Part shown: piece after piece, positions 37,897 to 46,037 of the stretch
How positions within the stretch are numbered: the first letter of the stretch is position 1
Layout: every line of letters begins with the position of its first letter
Origin: ZC4RG30 sp963777735
GTDB lineage: Bacteria; Pseudomonadota; Gammaproteobacteria; Steroidobacterales; Steroidobacteraceae
Reading direction: 5' to 3'
DNA: 64,000 nucleotides
Assembly: GCA_963777735.1 (NCBI GenBank)
Contig: CAVZRQ010000008.1
Span: 806,001 to 870,000, forward strand
The notes under the pieces: generated by a model
The model's input: the letters and a program-made list of their open reading frames with translations, nothing else
Databases searched by the model: none
What the model was told of the DNA's origin: nothing
Position numbers and translations under genes: made by a program

Positions 37897-37903
37897 TGCG
37901 GCC

Positions 37904-38401
37904 ATGCTCACGCAACTGAGAACGGGGTCGAAGCGCTCACCGGGCCCCGCACTGCTGCGACTCTGGCGGAGATTGAGCCCCCTGCCCGGTGGACAGTGGT
38001 TGTTCGCGCAGATCTACAGCCGGCTGGTTCCCTACTCGGGGACGGTTGGCCCGCGCATCCGGGTACTGGAGCCCGGGCATGCCGAAGTCGAGATTCCGGA
38101 TCGTCGCGGAAACCGCCAGCATCTGGGCTCGGTACATGCCATCGCATTGCTCAATGTCGCGGAGCAAGCCAGCGGACTTGCCACGTTGTCCGCATTGCCG
38201 GAGGGGATTCGCGGCATCGTCACGCAGATCTCCATGCAGTACCTCAAGAAGGCGCGGGGCACGATCCGGGCGGTGAGCCATGTGATCGTCCCTGCCGTGA
38301 CCGACGACATGGAGCTCGACGTCGAGGCCGATTGCCTCGATCTCGACGGCAATGTGGTCGCCAAAGCCACAGTCCGCTGGCGACTTGGTCCGGCACGCTG
38401 A
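37904..38401 (+). CDS. DUF4442 hotdog-fold protein
   Basis: 165 residues resembling the PaaI/DUF4442 group of hotdog thioesterases: an N-terminal helix, then VEIPDRRGNRQHLGSVHA, where the G-x-x-H-x-x-A pattern is the hotdog core, and IVTQISMQYLKKARG. The substrate is unknown; such proteins often act on acyl-CoA or acyl-ACP thioesters. It begins 7 nt after the persulfide dioxygenase and overlaps the next gene by 1 nt (TGATG). Confidence 0.72.
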   Translation: MLTQLRTGSKRSPGPALLRLWRRLSPLPGGQWLFAQIYSRLVPYSGTVGPRIRVLEPGHAEVEIPDRRGNRQHLGSVHAIALLNVAEQASGLATLSALPEGIRGIVTQISMQYLKKARGTIRAVSHVIVPAVTDDMELDVEADCLDLDGNVVAKATVRWRLGPAR

Positions 38402-39369
38402 TGGAAACGCCATTCACTCGGCATGCAGGCGTTGCAGTGCCGCTGATCTGCGGCCCGATGTACCCTTGTTCGAATCCGGAGCTCGTCGCGGCGGTCAGCG
38501 AGGCAGGTGGCCTGGGTGTCGTCCAGCCGATCGCCCTCACTTACGTACACGGCCATGAACTACGCGCCGGACTGCGGCGAATCCGGTCGCTGACTTCCCG
38601 ACCCATCGGCTTCAACGCATTGATCGAAGCCAGCAACAAGACGTACCTCGCGCGCATGCATGAGTGGATCGACATCGCACTCGAGGAAGGTGTGCGCTTC
38701 TTCATCACCTCGCTCGGCGACCCGCAGTGGGTCTGTCGGCGCGTGCATGCGTCGGGCGGTATCGTCTATCACGATGTCACCGAGGCCCGGTGGGCGCGCA
38801 AGGGGGCCGATGGCGGTGCCGACGGCTTGATTGCCGTGAATGCGCGGGCGGGCGGCCACGCAGGCAGTCGCAGCGCTGAGGCGCTGCTGGACGAACTGCG
38901 CCCCTTCGGATTACCGCTGATTGCGGCTGGCGGTATCGGCACGGCAGAAGAGTTCGCGCAGCATCTACGCTTGGGTTATGCCGGTGCGCAACTCGGCACC
39001 CGCTTCATCGCAACGCCGGAGTGTCGGGCGAGCGATGCCTACAAGCAGGCCATCGTGTCGGCAACGGCTGAAGATATCGTTCACACGGAGCGGCTCACTG
39101 GCGTGCCAGTGGCGGTTATCCGCAATGCGTACGTGGATCGGCTGGGTACCCGCGCCGGACCTCTGGCCCGCTGGATGCTCGCAGGCCGCCGACGAAAACA
39201 CTGGATGCGAACACTTTACACACTCCAGTCTGTGTGGCGCCTGCGCAGATCATTGCGAGCGGAACAGGCCGATGCCGTCTACTGGCAGGCCGGGATGTCC
39301 GTCGAGGGGATACATGGCGTGTTGCCCGTCGCGCAGATCGTACGCAGCTTCGACGCGGCACTGCGCTGA
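38401..39369 (+). CDS. Nitronate monooxygenase family FMN protein
   Basis: 322 residues, TIM-barrel flavoprotein of the 2-nitropropane dioxygenase group. N-terminal CGPMYPCSNPELVAAVSEAGG with the substrate-loop glycines, and the FMN phosphate region AAGGIGTAEEF followed by GAQLGTRFIATPE. A VNARAGGHAG segment carries the usual central histidine. Family members oxidise nitronates; some are enoyl reductases or act on other acids. ATG 38401 is coupled to the DUF4442 gene. Confidence 0.82.
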   Translation: METPFTRHAGVAVPLICGPMYPCSNPELVAAVSEAGGLGVVQPIALTYVHGHELRAGLRRIRSLTSRPIGFNALIEASNKTYLARMHEWIDIALEEGVRFFITSLGDPQWVCRRVHASGGIVYHDVTEARWARKGADGGADGLIAVNARAGGHAGSRSAEALLDELRPFGLPLIAAGGIGTAEEFAQHLRLGYAGAQLGTRFIATPECRASDAYKQAIVSATAEDIVHTERLTGVPVAVIRNAYVDRLGTRAGPLARWMLAGRRRKHWMRTLYTLQSVWRLRRSLRAEQADAVYWQAGMSVEGIHGVLPVAQIVRSFDAALR

Positions 39370-39483
39370 TTCCTGACTGCGAATGATTCTGCTTGGCAGT
39401 CGCCGCTGACTCGCCCCCGCTTGGGAGTACTAGACTTCCAAGGCAGGGCTCTGCATACATCCATTCACATTCAGGGGGATCAC

Positions 39484-40014
39484 ATGAATCGTCATTCCTT
39501 CGCGCTGATGATCAGCGGGGCGCTCGCCCTTGCGGCTTGCTCCAATCAGTCGCCCGCTCCACAGGCTGATGCGACTCCCGCACCAGCAGCAGCAGCACCG
39601 ACACTGCGGCACCCTACCAGCCTGAACGCAATCATGGTCGGCGCGGTCGATCACGCCTCTGATCCACTGTTCGATGTCGGCAATGCCGAGATGGGGAGCG
39701 GCAAATTGCCCACGACGGACGACGACTGGCTCAATGTGCAGTACCACGCCTACCAGATGGTAGCGCTGGGAACGGCAATGCAGATTCCCGGCACCGGACC
39801 CAAGGACGTCGAGTGGACTTCCGCGCCCACATGGAAGACCTGGTCCGAGCAGATCTCTGGAATCGGGATGGACATGCTGCAGCTGGTCGAGAAGAAGGAC
39901 ACCAAGGGATTTGTCGATGCCGGCAATCGGCTCGTCGCTGCCTGCGAGGGATGCCACAAGGAGTTCAAACCGGAGATTCCGACGATGAACATCCTGCACC
40001 GGCCAACCCTGTAG
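39484..40014 (+). CDS. Lipoprotein cytochrome c, single heme near C-terminus
   Basis: 176 residues. The N-terminus is a lipoprotein signal with ALAAC (Cys19), then an Ala/Pro-rich spacer. One heme-binding CxxCH (CEGCHKEF) lies near residue 155, a C-terminal position typical of four-helix c'/c556-type cytochromes. It is membrane-anchored, facing the periplasm. It is convergent with another small cytochrome gene of similar plan at 40064-40600. Confidence 0.82.
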   Translation: MNRHSFALMISGALALAACSNQSPAPQADATPAPAAAAPTLRHPTSLNAIMVGAVDHASDPLFDVGNAEMGSGKLPTTDDDWLNVQYHAYQMVALGTAMQIPGTGPKDVEWTSAPTWKTWSEQISGIGMDMLQLVEKKDTKGFVDAGNRLVAACEGCHKEFKPEIPTMNILHRPTL

Positions 40015-40063
40015 CACGGAGCAGGAAGCACCGCGAGCGACCCCAGGGTCCCGGCAAACAGGC

Positions 40064-40600
40064 CTATTTGTCGCTGGCGGGCTTCATGCGGATCAACAAT
40101 GCGCCGGGGATTCGAGGAATCTCCGGCTTCAAAGCCGGCTTCTCGACGGCGACGTGACATCCATAGCAGGCACCCATCGCCACCCGATACGCAACTTCAA
40201 AGGCCTTGGCATCCTGCTTCTCGATCGCGGCACGCAGGGGCACGAACCCCATGTCATCAAGCGCCTTCGAGAACGGCGCGAGCACGAGATCGGCACCATT
40301 GGCGAGTTTGCGAACCGGGCGGATGCGCATGGTCCAGGCAACCCGGCCACGCGTTTCATTGAGGTAGAACGTCGCCAGTGGCCAGTTCTTCTCGTGCCCG
40401 GCAAACCACAGGTTCGCGAACTGATGCTCCACATCGACCATCGTGTGCGCCTGCGTAGGCAGAAGCGTCTTGAGTAGCTCCACTTCGGCCTTGAGGGCCG
40501 CGAACTCTTCCCGCGTCGGCGGTGCACCGTCATTCGCAACCTGCGCCATCGCGCCGGAGGCAACTCCACAAAGGGCGAACGCGATAATCCCTGCTTTCAT
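40064..40600 (-). CDS. Periplasmic cytochrome c, single heme
   Basis: 178 residues with a signal peptide (cleavage near AMAQV). The heme site CYGCHVA lies near residue 150; the rest is helical, including a REEFAALKAEVELLKTLL coiled segment at the start. It resembles c'-type cytochromes. ATG 40600 is used. It is downstream of, and co-directional with, the cyanide-insensitive oxidase genes, so an accessory role in that respiratory branch is possible. Confidence 0.8.
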   Translation of the reverse strand: MKAGIIAFALCGVASGAMAQVANDGAPPTREEFAALKAEVELLKTLLPTQAHTMVDVEHQFANLWFAGHEKNWPLATFYLNETRGRVAWTMRIRPVRKLANGADLVLAPFSKALDDMGFVPLRAAIEKQDAKAFEVAYRVAMGACYGCHVAVEKPALKPEIPRIPGALLIRMKPASDK

Positions 40601-40689
40601 GTCGTGATTCCTGGTGCCAGCCCGCACTGTTGGGCTTCATTGTCATGCCGCTTGCTTCGGCGGCGCAAGGGATGGTGATGGACGCTGCT

Positions 40690-40854
40690 CTACGGCCGCA
40701 ACACCAGACGCAGCGCCATCGCTACCAGCAGCAGCGCTGTGGTGCTGGCTGCCCAGATGCCGAACATCCAGAGCAGGCGGATCCACAGCGGTTGTTGCGG
40801 GGCATCCTGCCGCGGCGGTGTCATGTCAGGCCAGCGCAGCAGTTGCCGTTTCAC
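40690..40854 (-). CDS. Small membrane protein, DUF2474 (CydX-like)
   Basis: 54 residues from GTG 40854, which overlaps the cioB stop by 4 nt; ATG 40824 (44 residues) is an equally possible start. One membrane helix (IRLLWMFGIWAASTTALLLV) ending in RLVLRP. Short single-helix proteins of this type follow cioB/cydB and stabilise bd-type oxidases, which is the role I assign from position and pattern. Confidence 0.7.
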   Translation of the reverse strand: MKRQLLRWPDMTPPRQDAPQQPLWIRLLWMFGIWAASTTALLLVAMALRLVLRP

Positions 40855-41867
40855 GTATGGTACCCGTGGGCGCTTACCTTGCCGCGAAAGACCCAGTACG
40901 ACCAGCCCGTGTAGACCAGGATCATTGGCAACACCAGCACTGTACCCCACAACATGAATACCTGGCTGCTGCGGTCGGTGGCTGCCGCCCAGATGGTCAC
41001 GGCACCTGGGATGACGTAAGGAAACACGCTGATGCCGAGCCCCACGAAGCACAGCAGGAACACGATCAGCGTCAGCAGGAAAGGCGCGAGTTCGTGGCCA
41101 GACTTCAGGCTTCGCACGAAGGCCACACTGACCAGAGCCACCAGGATGGGCACTGGTGCAACCCAGAGCAAACGGGGCCAGGTCAGCCAGTTCGCGAAGT
41201 AGTCCGCACTCAGAAACAGGGTGGCAAAGCTCACCACGGCAATTGCGCCAAGGGTTGCGCCCCCGAGCCACCAGGCCATGGCCCGTGCCTGCTGTTGCAG
41301 CTTGCCTTCGGCTTTCAACACCAGCCAGGTGGCGCCCAGAAGCGCGTAGGCGATGGCAACACTGACGCCTGTGACCAGCGAGAACGGGGTCAGCCAATCC
41401 CACCATCCACCGGCGTAGGCGCGATCGCTGATCACCACGCCCTGCAACAGCGCGCCCAGCACCACACCCTGAGACACGGCGGCGACGAGTGACCCGACTG
41501 TGAATGCCAGATCCCAGAAGCCACGATGCGCAGGGTCGCGCCAACGGAACTCGAACGCGACGCCGCGAAAAACCAAAGCCAGCAACATCGCGATGATCGG
41601 CGCATACAGGGCGGAGAAGATGAGCCCGTAGGCCAGCGGAAAGGCCGCCAGCAACCCGCCTCCGCCCAGAACCAGCCAGGTTTCGTTGCCGTCCCAAACC
41701 GGCGCGATGCTGTTCATCGCGGTATCCCGCTGGTCGCCGACTTCGAAGGTGCCGAACAGGATGCCGATTCCCAGATCGAAGCCATCGAGCACCACATAGA
41801 TGAATACGCTCAGGAAGATGATGAGTGCCCAGACAACGGTGAGGTCGAAGTTCATCACATCACTCAT
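40851..41867 (-). CDS. cioB: Cyanide-insensitive terminal oxidase subunit II
   Basis: 338 residues, multi-helix membrane protein of the CydB/CioB family. The N-terminus has YVVLDGFDLGIGILFG, a conserved segment of this subunit, and GNETWLVLGGGGLLAAFP follows. ATG 41867 overlaps the subunit I stop by 4 nt. Together with subunit I it forms the quinol oxidase that reduces oxygen to water. Confidence 0.88.
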   Translation of the reverse strand: MSDVMNFDLTVVWALIIFLSVFIYVVLDGFDLGIGILFGTFEVGDQRDTAMNSIAPVWDGNETWLVLGGGGLLAAFPLAYGLIFSALYAPIIAMLLALVFRGVAFEFRWRDPAHRGFWDLAFTVGSLVAAVSQGVVLGALLQGVVISDRAYAGGWWDWLTPFSLVTGVSVAIAYALLGATWLVLKAEGKLQQQARAMAWWLGGATLGAIAVVSFATLFLSADYFANWLTWPRLLWVAPVPILVALVSVAFVRSLKSGHELAPFLLTLIVFLLCFVGLGISVFPYVIPGAVTIWAAATDRSSQVFMLWGTVLVLPMILVYTGWSYWVFRGKVSAHGYHT

Positions 41868-43276
41868 TCGACTTTCGGTTTTTCGGGCTGCAGCGCAACT
41901 GCAGGTGTGGTTCCGGCAGTTCGCACGGGAATGTTCGGCGGCGCGGATTCGTGCGGCACCGGGGGCTTGGACATCAGTTTGAGGATATAGACCACTCCCG
42001 CACCGAATACCGAGAAGTAAACGAGCACGAACATCACCAGAGACGCTGCTACTGCGGGAGCCGCCAATGGCGAAGCGGATTCTGCGGTGCGCAGCAGGCC
42101 CTGGATGGTCCACGGCTGTCGGCCCACCTCTGTGGTAACCCAGCCTGCGAGCACTGCGATCAGCCCGGAGGGCCCCATCGCCAACGCAAAACGGTGTAAC
42201 GACTTCCAATCGTAGAGTTTGCCGCGGGCGCGGGCCAGCAGGCTCAGAACTCCCAGTCCGGCCATCAGGAACCCGAGAACAATCATGATGCGGAATGCCC
42301 AGAACACGACGCCCACTGGAGGGTGATCTGCCTCGGGCACGGTGTCGAGACCGGCCATCGGTGCGTCCAGGTCATGTTTCAGTATGAGCGACGACACCTT
42401 CGGAATCTGGATGGCGTAGTCCATGCGGTTTTCGGCGCTGTTCGGGATGCCGAACAGGATCAACGGGGCACCTTCCGGATGGCTCTGATAGTGCCCCTCC
42501 ATGGCCATCACCTTGACCGGCTGATGTTCCAGGGTATTCAGGCCATGCATGTCGCCCAGCAATATCTGCAGCGGCGCAACGATGGTTGCCATCCACATCG
42601 CCATGGAGAACATGAGTCGGGACCGCGGATTGGCGCGGTCTTTCAGCAGGTGCCATGCACCTACCCCACCCACCAGGAACGCTGTGGTCAGGTAGGCCGC
42701 CGACACCGTGTGCGCCAGTCGAAACGGGAAGCTGGGATTGAAAATGATGGCCAGCCAGCTGCCGGCTGAAATGAACTGACCATCGGCATTCATCGCATAA
42801 CCTGCGGGGGTCTGCATCCAGCTGTTGACCGCCAGTATCCAGAATGCGGATACAAAGGTGCCCAGTGCCACCATCAGCGTGGCCACGAAGTGCAGGCCCT
42901 TGCCCACCCGATTCATGCCAAACAGCATCACACCCAGGAATCCGGCTTCCAGAAAGAAGGCCGTGAGCACTTCGTAGGCCATCAGCGGGCCAATGATCGG
43001 ACCGGCCTTGTCGGAAAATACTGCCCAGTTGGTGCCGAACTGGTACGACATGACGATGCCAGACACCACGCCCATCGCAAACACCAGCGCAAAGATCTTG
43101 AGCCAGTAGCGGAACAGGTTCATGTAGTCATCACGGCCCGTCAGGAGCCACAGGCCCTCGAGCACAGCCAGGTAACTGGCGAGGCCAATGGTGATGGCCG
43201 GGAAAATAAAATGGAAACTGACGGTAAACGCGAACTGGATACGCGCCAACATCAATGGGTCGGGCAAATCAAACAT
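41864..43276 (-). CDS. cioA: Cyanide-insensitive terminal oxidase subunit I
   Basis: 470 residues, CydA family. Heme ligand His in the first helices (SFHFIFPAITIG), the quinol-site GRQPW motif in TEVGRQPWTIQG, and a short Q loop (about residues 250-330 lack the long CydA insert). The short loop places it in the CIO class, which tolerates cyanide and often sulfide. Gene order is DUF3365 gene, cioA, cioB, DUF2474. Its neighbourhood of persulfide and sulfite oxidation genes suggests respiration under sulfide stress. Confidence 0.87.
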   Translation of the reverse strand: MFDLPDPLMLARIQFAFTVSFHFIFPAITIGLASYLAVLEGLWLLTGRDDYMNLFRYWLKIFALVFAMGVVSGIVMSYQFGTNWAVFSDKAGPIIGPLMAYEVLTAFFLEAGFLGVMLFGMNRVGKGLHFVATLMVALGTFVSAFWILAVNSWMQTPAGYAMNADGQFISAGSWLAIIFNPSFPFRLAHTVSAAYLTTAFLVGGVGAWHLLKDRANPRSRLMFSMAMWMATIVAPLQILLGDMHGLNTLEHQPVKVMAMEGHYQSHPEGAPLILFGIPNSAENRMDYAIQIPKVSSLILKHDLDAPMAGLDTVPEADHPPVGVVFWAFRIMIVLGFLMAGLGVLSLLARARGKLYDWKSLHRFALAMGPSGLIAVLAGWVTTEVGRQPWTIQGLLRTAESASPLAAPAVAASLVMFVLVYFSVFGAGVVYILKLMSKPPVPHESAPPNIPVRTAGTTPAVALQPEKPKVE

Positions 43277-43297
43277 CCTGCAATCCTCGGACTTCGT

Positions 43298-43942
43298 TCA
43301 TCTTTGAAGCGAGAACGCTCCTCGCAACTCTCCGAGTACATACCCCGTTGCCCTATCATGCGGGTATTCGCGCAGCAGCGCGGCACGCAGTGCCGCAGGC
43401 TGGCTGGCAACGTCTCCGTGGCAGGTCAGACACAAGGGACCTGCCGTGATGGGTTTCATGTAGCGCATGGATCTGCCTGCCGGCTCGTCCATGACAACCC
43501 ACACCGCGAGAGACTCTGGCGGCTCACCGGATTCAATGCGGCGGGCAAACAGGGCCAGTTGCTCCCGCTCCCAGACGTCGGGCCTGCCGGTCAGCGGGTT
43601 GCGGACGCGCGTACCGACGCGACGCACTTGCCAACCCGATTCCCGCGACAGCTGGCTGGCTATTGCCGGTGCCTCGTCCCGACAGATCCTGATCGCATCC
43701 GCAGGATCGCCGGCTTTCAAGGCAGCCAGCAACCGCGCCTGCAACAGGGACTGAAATCGCAGGGCAAGGGTTTGCGCCTGCGCCTGTTGTTCGGAGTCAG
43801 GTTGTTCCATGGCGAGTGCGAACGCCGGAAGCATGGCAAGAATGGCAGCTGCAAGAAGCCTCTTCAGACACAGCGTGCGGCCGCGATCGCCGCGCGTGAT
43901 GCCGATTCCGATCTCTGCAACGACATTGCGCTTCTTTGCCAT
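43298..43942 (-). CDS. DUF3365 (Tll0287-like) heme protein
   Basis: 214 residues. After a basic N-terminus and an export helix (LLAAAILAMLPAFALA) comes a DUF3365 sensor-like domain: VRNPLTGRPDVWEREQL and KPITAGPLCLTCHGD, the latter with a CxxCH heme site. Such domains bind c-type heme and can sense redox state or gases. ATG 43942 has GGAG upstream. It starts the cioAB operon (21 nt before cioA), so it may tune or serve that oxidase. Divergent from soxC. Confidence 0.78.
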   Translation of the reverse strand: MAKKRNVVAEIGIGITRGDRGRTLCLKRLLAAAILAMLPAFALAMEQPDSEQQAQAQTLALRFQSLLQARLLAALKAGDPADAIRICRDEAPAIASQLSRESGWQVRRVGTRVRNPLTGRPDVWEREQLALFARRIESGEPPESLAVWVVMDEPAGRSMRYMKPITAGPLCLTCHGDVASQPAALRAALLREYPHDRATGYVLGELRGAFSLQR

Positions 43943-44121
43943 CTGGTCATCTCCTGGCTGAAGACCGGTGTCCGGTTGACAGACTACCCTGTCTCAGGCG
44001 TACGCGCTCTGGCGAGGCTGCTGCTTCTCACCCCTACCCGCATGATCTCCTGCGTGCCACACTGAGCCTGCCATTGGGCGCGCAGTGTTGTCGCAGGTTG
44101 AAGAGGATCAGGAGCAACGAG

Positions 44122-45402
44122 ATGAACAATCCTGTGGATTCGGACGTTCTGGTGCCCGTGGCCGGGAATGGACTGCTGCACAGGCGCGCGCTGTTGACCC
44201 AGGGCGCACTGCTGCTGGGCACGGGGTTACTGTCGGCGAGGAATGCCGGGGCGATGCAGCCCGCTGGACTTCAGGCCTGGGAACGCACACCCGGTCCAGG
44301 CGCTTCCGCCTATGGCGATCGCTCGCGCTTCGAAGCGGGCGTGGCGCGCACACCGAGACCCGGACGTGGCGCAGTACCCAACGCCGCGGTCTCACTGACC
44401 CCGCTCGAACGACTGGAAGGCACGATCACCCCGAATGCGCTGCATTTCGAGCGTCATCACTCGGGCATTCCCGACATCGATCCGCAGCAGCACCGCCTGC
44501 TCATCCACGGCCTTGTTCGCCGACCACTGGAGTTCAGCATCGATGCCCTGCACCGCTACCCGCTGGTGTCGCGGGTGCACTTTGTCGAGTGCTCCGGAAA
44601 CAGCGGATCGCTGAACGCTGCGGCACCCACGCAGGCTACGGCCGGTCAGCTGCACGGCCTGCTTTCCTGCAGCGAATGGACGGGTGTGCCACTGTCGGTG
44701 CTGCTCGACGAAGCCGGGGTCGATCCCACTGCAAAGTGGCTGCTGGCCGAAGGTGCCGACGCGGCCGCGATGAGCCGCAGCGTGCCGCTGGCCAAGGCCA
44801 TGGACGACGCCATGGTGGCGCTCTACCAGAATGGCGAGGCCATCCGCCCTGCCAACGGTTACCCCGTGCGGCTGCTGCTGCCGGGATACGAAGGCAACAC
44901 CAGCGTCAAATGGCTGCGACGCATCAAGCTCACTGCCGACCCGACCATGACCAAGGACGAAACATCCAAATACACCGACCTGATGGCCGACGGGCGTTCG
45001 CGCATGTTCTCGCTGACGATGGCGCCCAAGTCCGTCATCACCAATCCTTCTTTCGGTCAAACCATGCAAGGCCCGGGTCTCTACCAGATATCGGGGATGG
45101 CCTGGTCGGGACATGGTCGTATTCGTCGTGTCGAAGTCTCGGCCGATGCGGGCCGCAGCTGGGCCGAAGCCGCCCTGGCGGATCTGGTCGCCGACAAGGC
45201 GATCACCCGCTTCCGCATGCCCTGGCGCTGGAACGGCGGGCCAGCCGTGGTGATGAGTCGCGCGATCGACGACAAGGGGAATATCCAGATCAATCGTGCG
45301 CAGCTGCTGGAAAGCATGGGCAGCAACTTCAGTTATCACAACAGCGCGATCACCTGCTGGTCCGTGTCGGAGACAGGAGCGATCACCCATGTCTACGCCT
45401 GA
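44122..45402 (+). CDS. soxC: Sulfite dehydrogenase molybdopterin subunit, SoxC-like
   Basis: 426 residues with a Tat-type leader (LHRRALLTQGALLLGTG). The molybdenum ligand Cys157 is in FVECSGNSG and the molybdopterin-binding segments LLLPGYEGNTSVKWLRR and YQISGMAWSGHGRI match the SoxC/sulfite oxidase family. The dimerisation domain follows. It overlaps the cytochrome subunit gene by 14 nt. It oxidises sulfite, or sulfane sulfur in a Sox complex. soxXYZAB are not in this window, so a stand-alone sulfite dehydrogenase is more likely. Confidence 0.85.
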   Translation: MNNPVDSDVLVPVAGNGLLHRRALLTQGALLLGTGLLSARNAGAMQPAGLQAWERTPGPGASAYGDRSRFEAGVARTPRPGRGAVPNAAVSLTPLERLEGTITPNALHFERHHSGIPDIDPQQHRLLIHGLVRRPLEFSIDALHRYPLVSRVHFVECSGNSGSLNAAAPTQATAGQLHGLLSCSEWTGVPLSVLLDEAGVDPTAKWLLAEGADAAAMSRSVPLAKAMDDAMVALYQNGEAIRPANGYPVRLLLPGYEGNTSVKWLRRIKLTADPTMTKDETSKYTDLMADGRSRMFSLTMAPKSVITNPSFGQTMQGPGLYQISGMAWSGHGRIRRVEVSADAGRSWAEAALADLVADKAITRFRMPWRWNGGPAVVMSRAIDDKGNIQINRAQLLESMGSNFSYHNSAITCWSVSETGAITHVYA

Positions 45403-45985
45403 ACGTCTGGGCCTTGGCGCAATCCTGGCGCTGCTAGGCATGGCAACCGTAACTGTTGCTGCGGAAGGTCCGGGTCTTGGTGTGCCGCCCGCGCCTGCAA
45501 CAGTCGCTGCCCGTGACATCAGCATTGCGCCCGACGGAGCAGGCCTTCCCGCCGGCAGCGGCACGGCCATGGGAGGTGAGAAGATCTATCTTGCGCGCTG
45601 CCTGGCCTGCCATGGCGAGAAGGGACAAGATGGATTGCATGATCGCCTGGTCGGTGGCCACGGCAGCCTCACCACGCAAGCCCCGGTGAAGACCGTGGGC
45701 AGTTACTGGCCATATGCCACGACGCTGTTCGACTACATCCGCCGGGCAATGCCGTATCAGGAGCCGCGATCCCTCCAGGACGGCGAGGTTTACGCACTGA
45801 CGGCGTATCTTCTTTATCTCAACGGCATCGTCGGTCAGCAGGATTCCATGAACGCGGCCACGCTTCCGAAGGTGAGGATGCCGAACCGGGACAATTTCAT
45901 GTGGACGCCGGAGGCGCTTGCGGCCACGGCTGAGCGTGACCCGGGTCACAGTGAGAGTGCGCCGCGCGTCACGCCGCTCAAGTAA
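45389..45985 (+). CDS. soxD: Sulfite dehydrogenase cytochrome c subunit, SoxD-like
   Basis: 198 residues. Signal peptide (cleavage near VAAEG), then a cytochrome c domain with CLACHGE at about residue 70 and a methionine-rich helix region (AMPYQEPRSLQDGEVYALTAYLL) supplying the second ligand. It is shorter than two-heme SoxD proteins and has one CxxCH. It accepts electrons from the upstream SoxC-like subunit. Confidence 0.82.
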   Translation: MSTPERLGLGAILALLGMATVTVAAEGPGLGVPPAPATVAARDISIAPDGAGLPAGSGTAMGGEKIYLARCLACHGEKGQDGLHDRLVGGHGSLTTQAPVKTVGSYWPYATTLFDYIRRAMPYQEPRSLQDGEVYALTAYLLYLNGIVGQQDSMNAATLPKVRMPNRDNFMWTPEALAATAERDPGHSESAPRVTPLK

Positions 45986-46037
45986 CACCCCTCCGCGACC
46001 GATAACCCGGAGGTCAGGCGAGCGGGGTAGACCAGAC

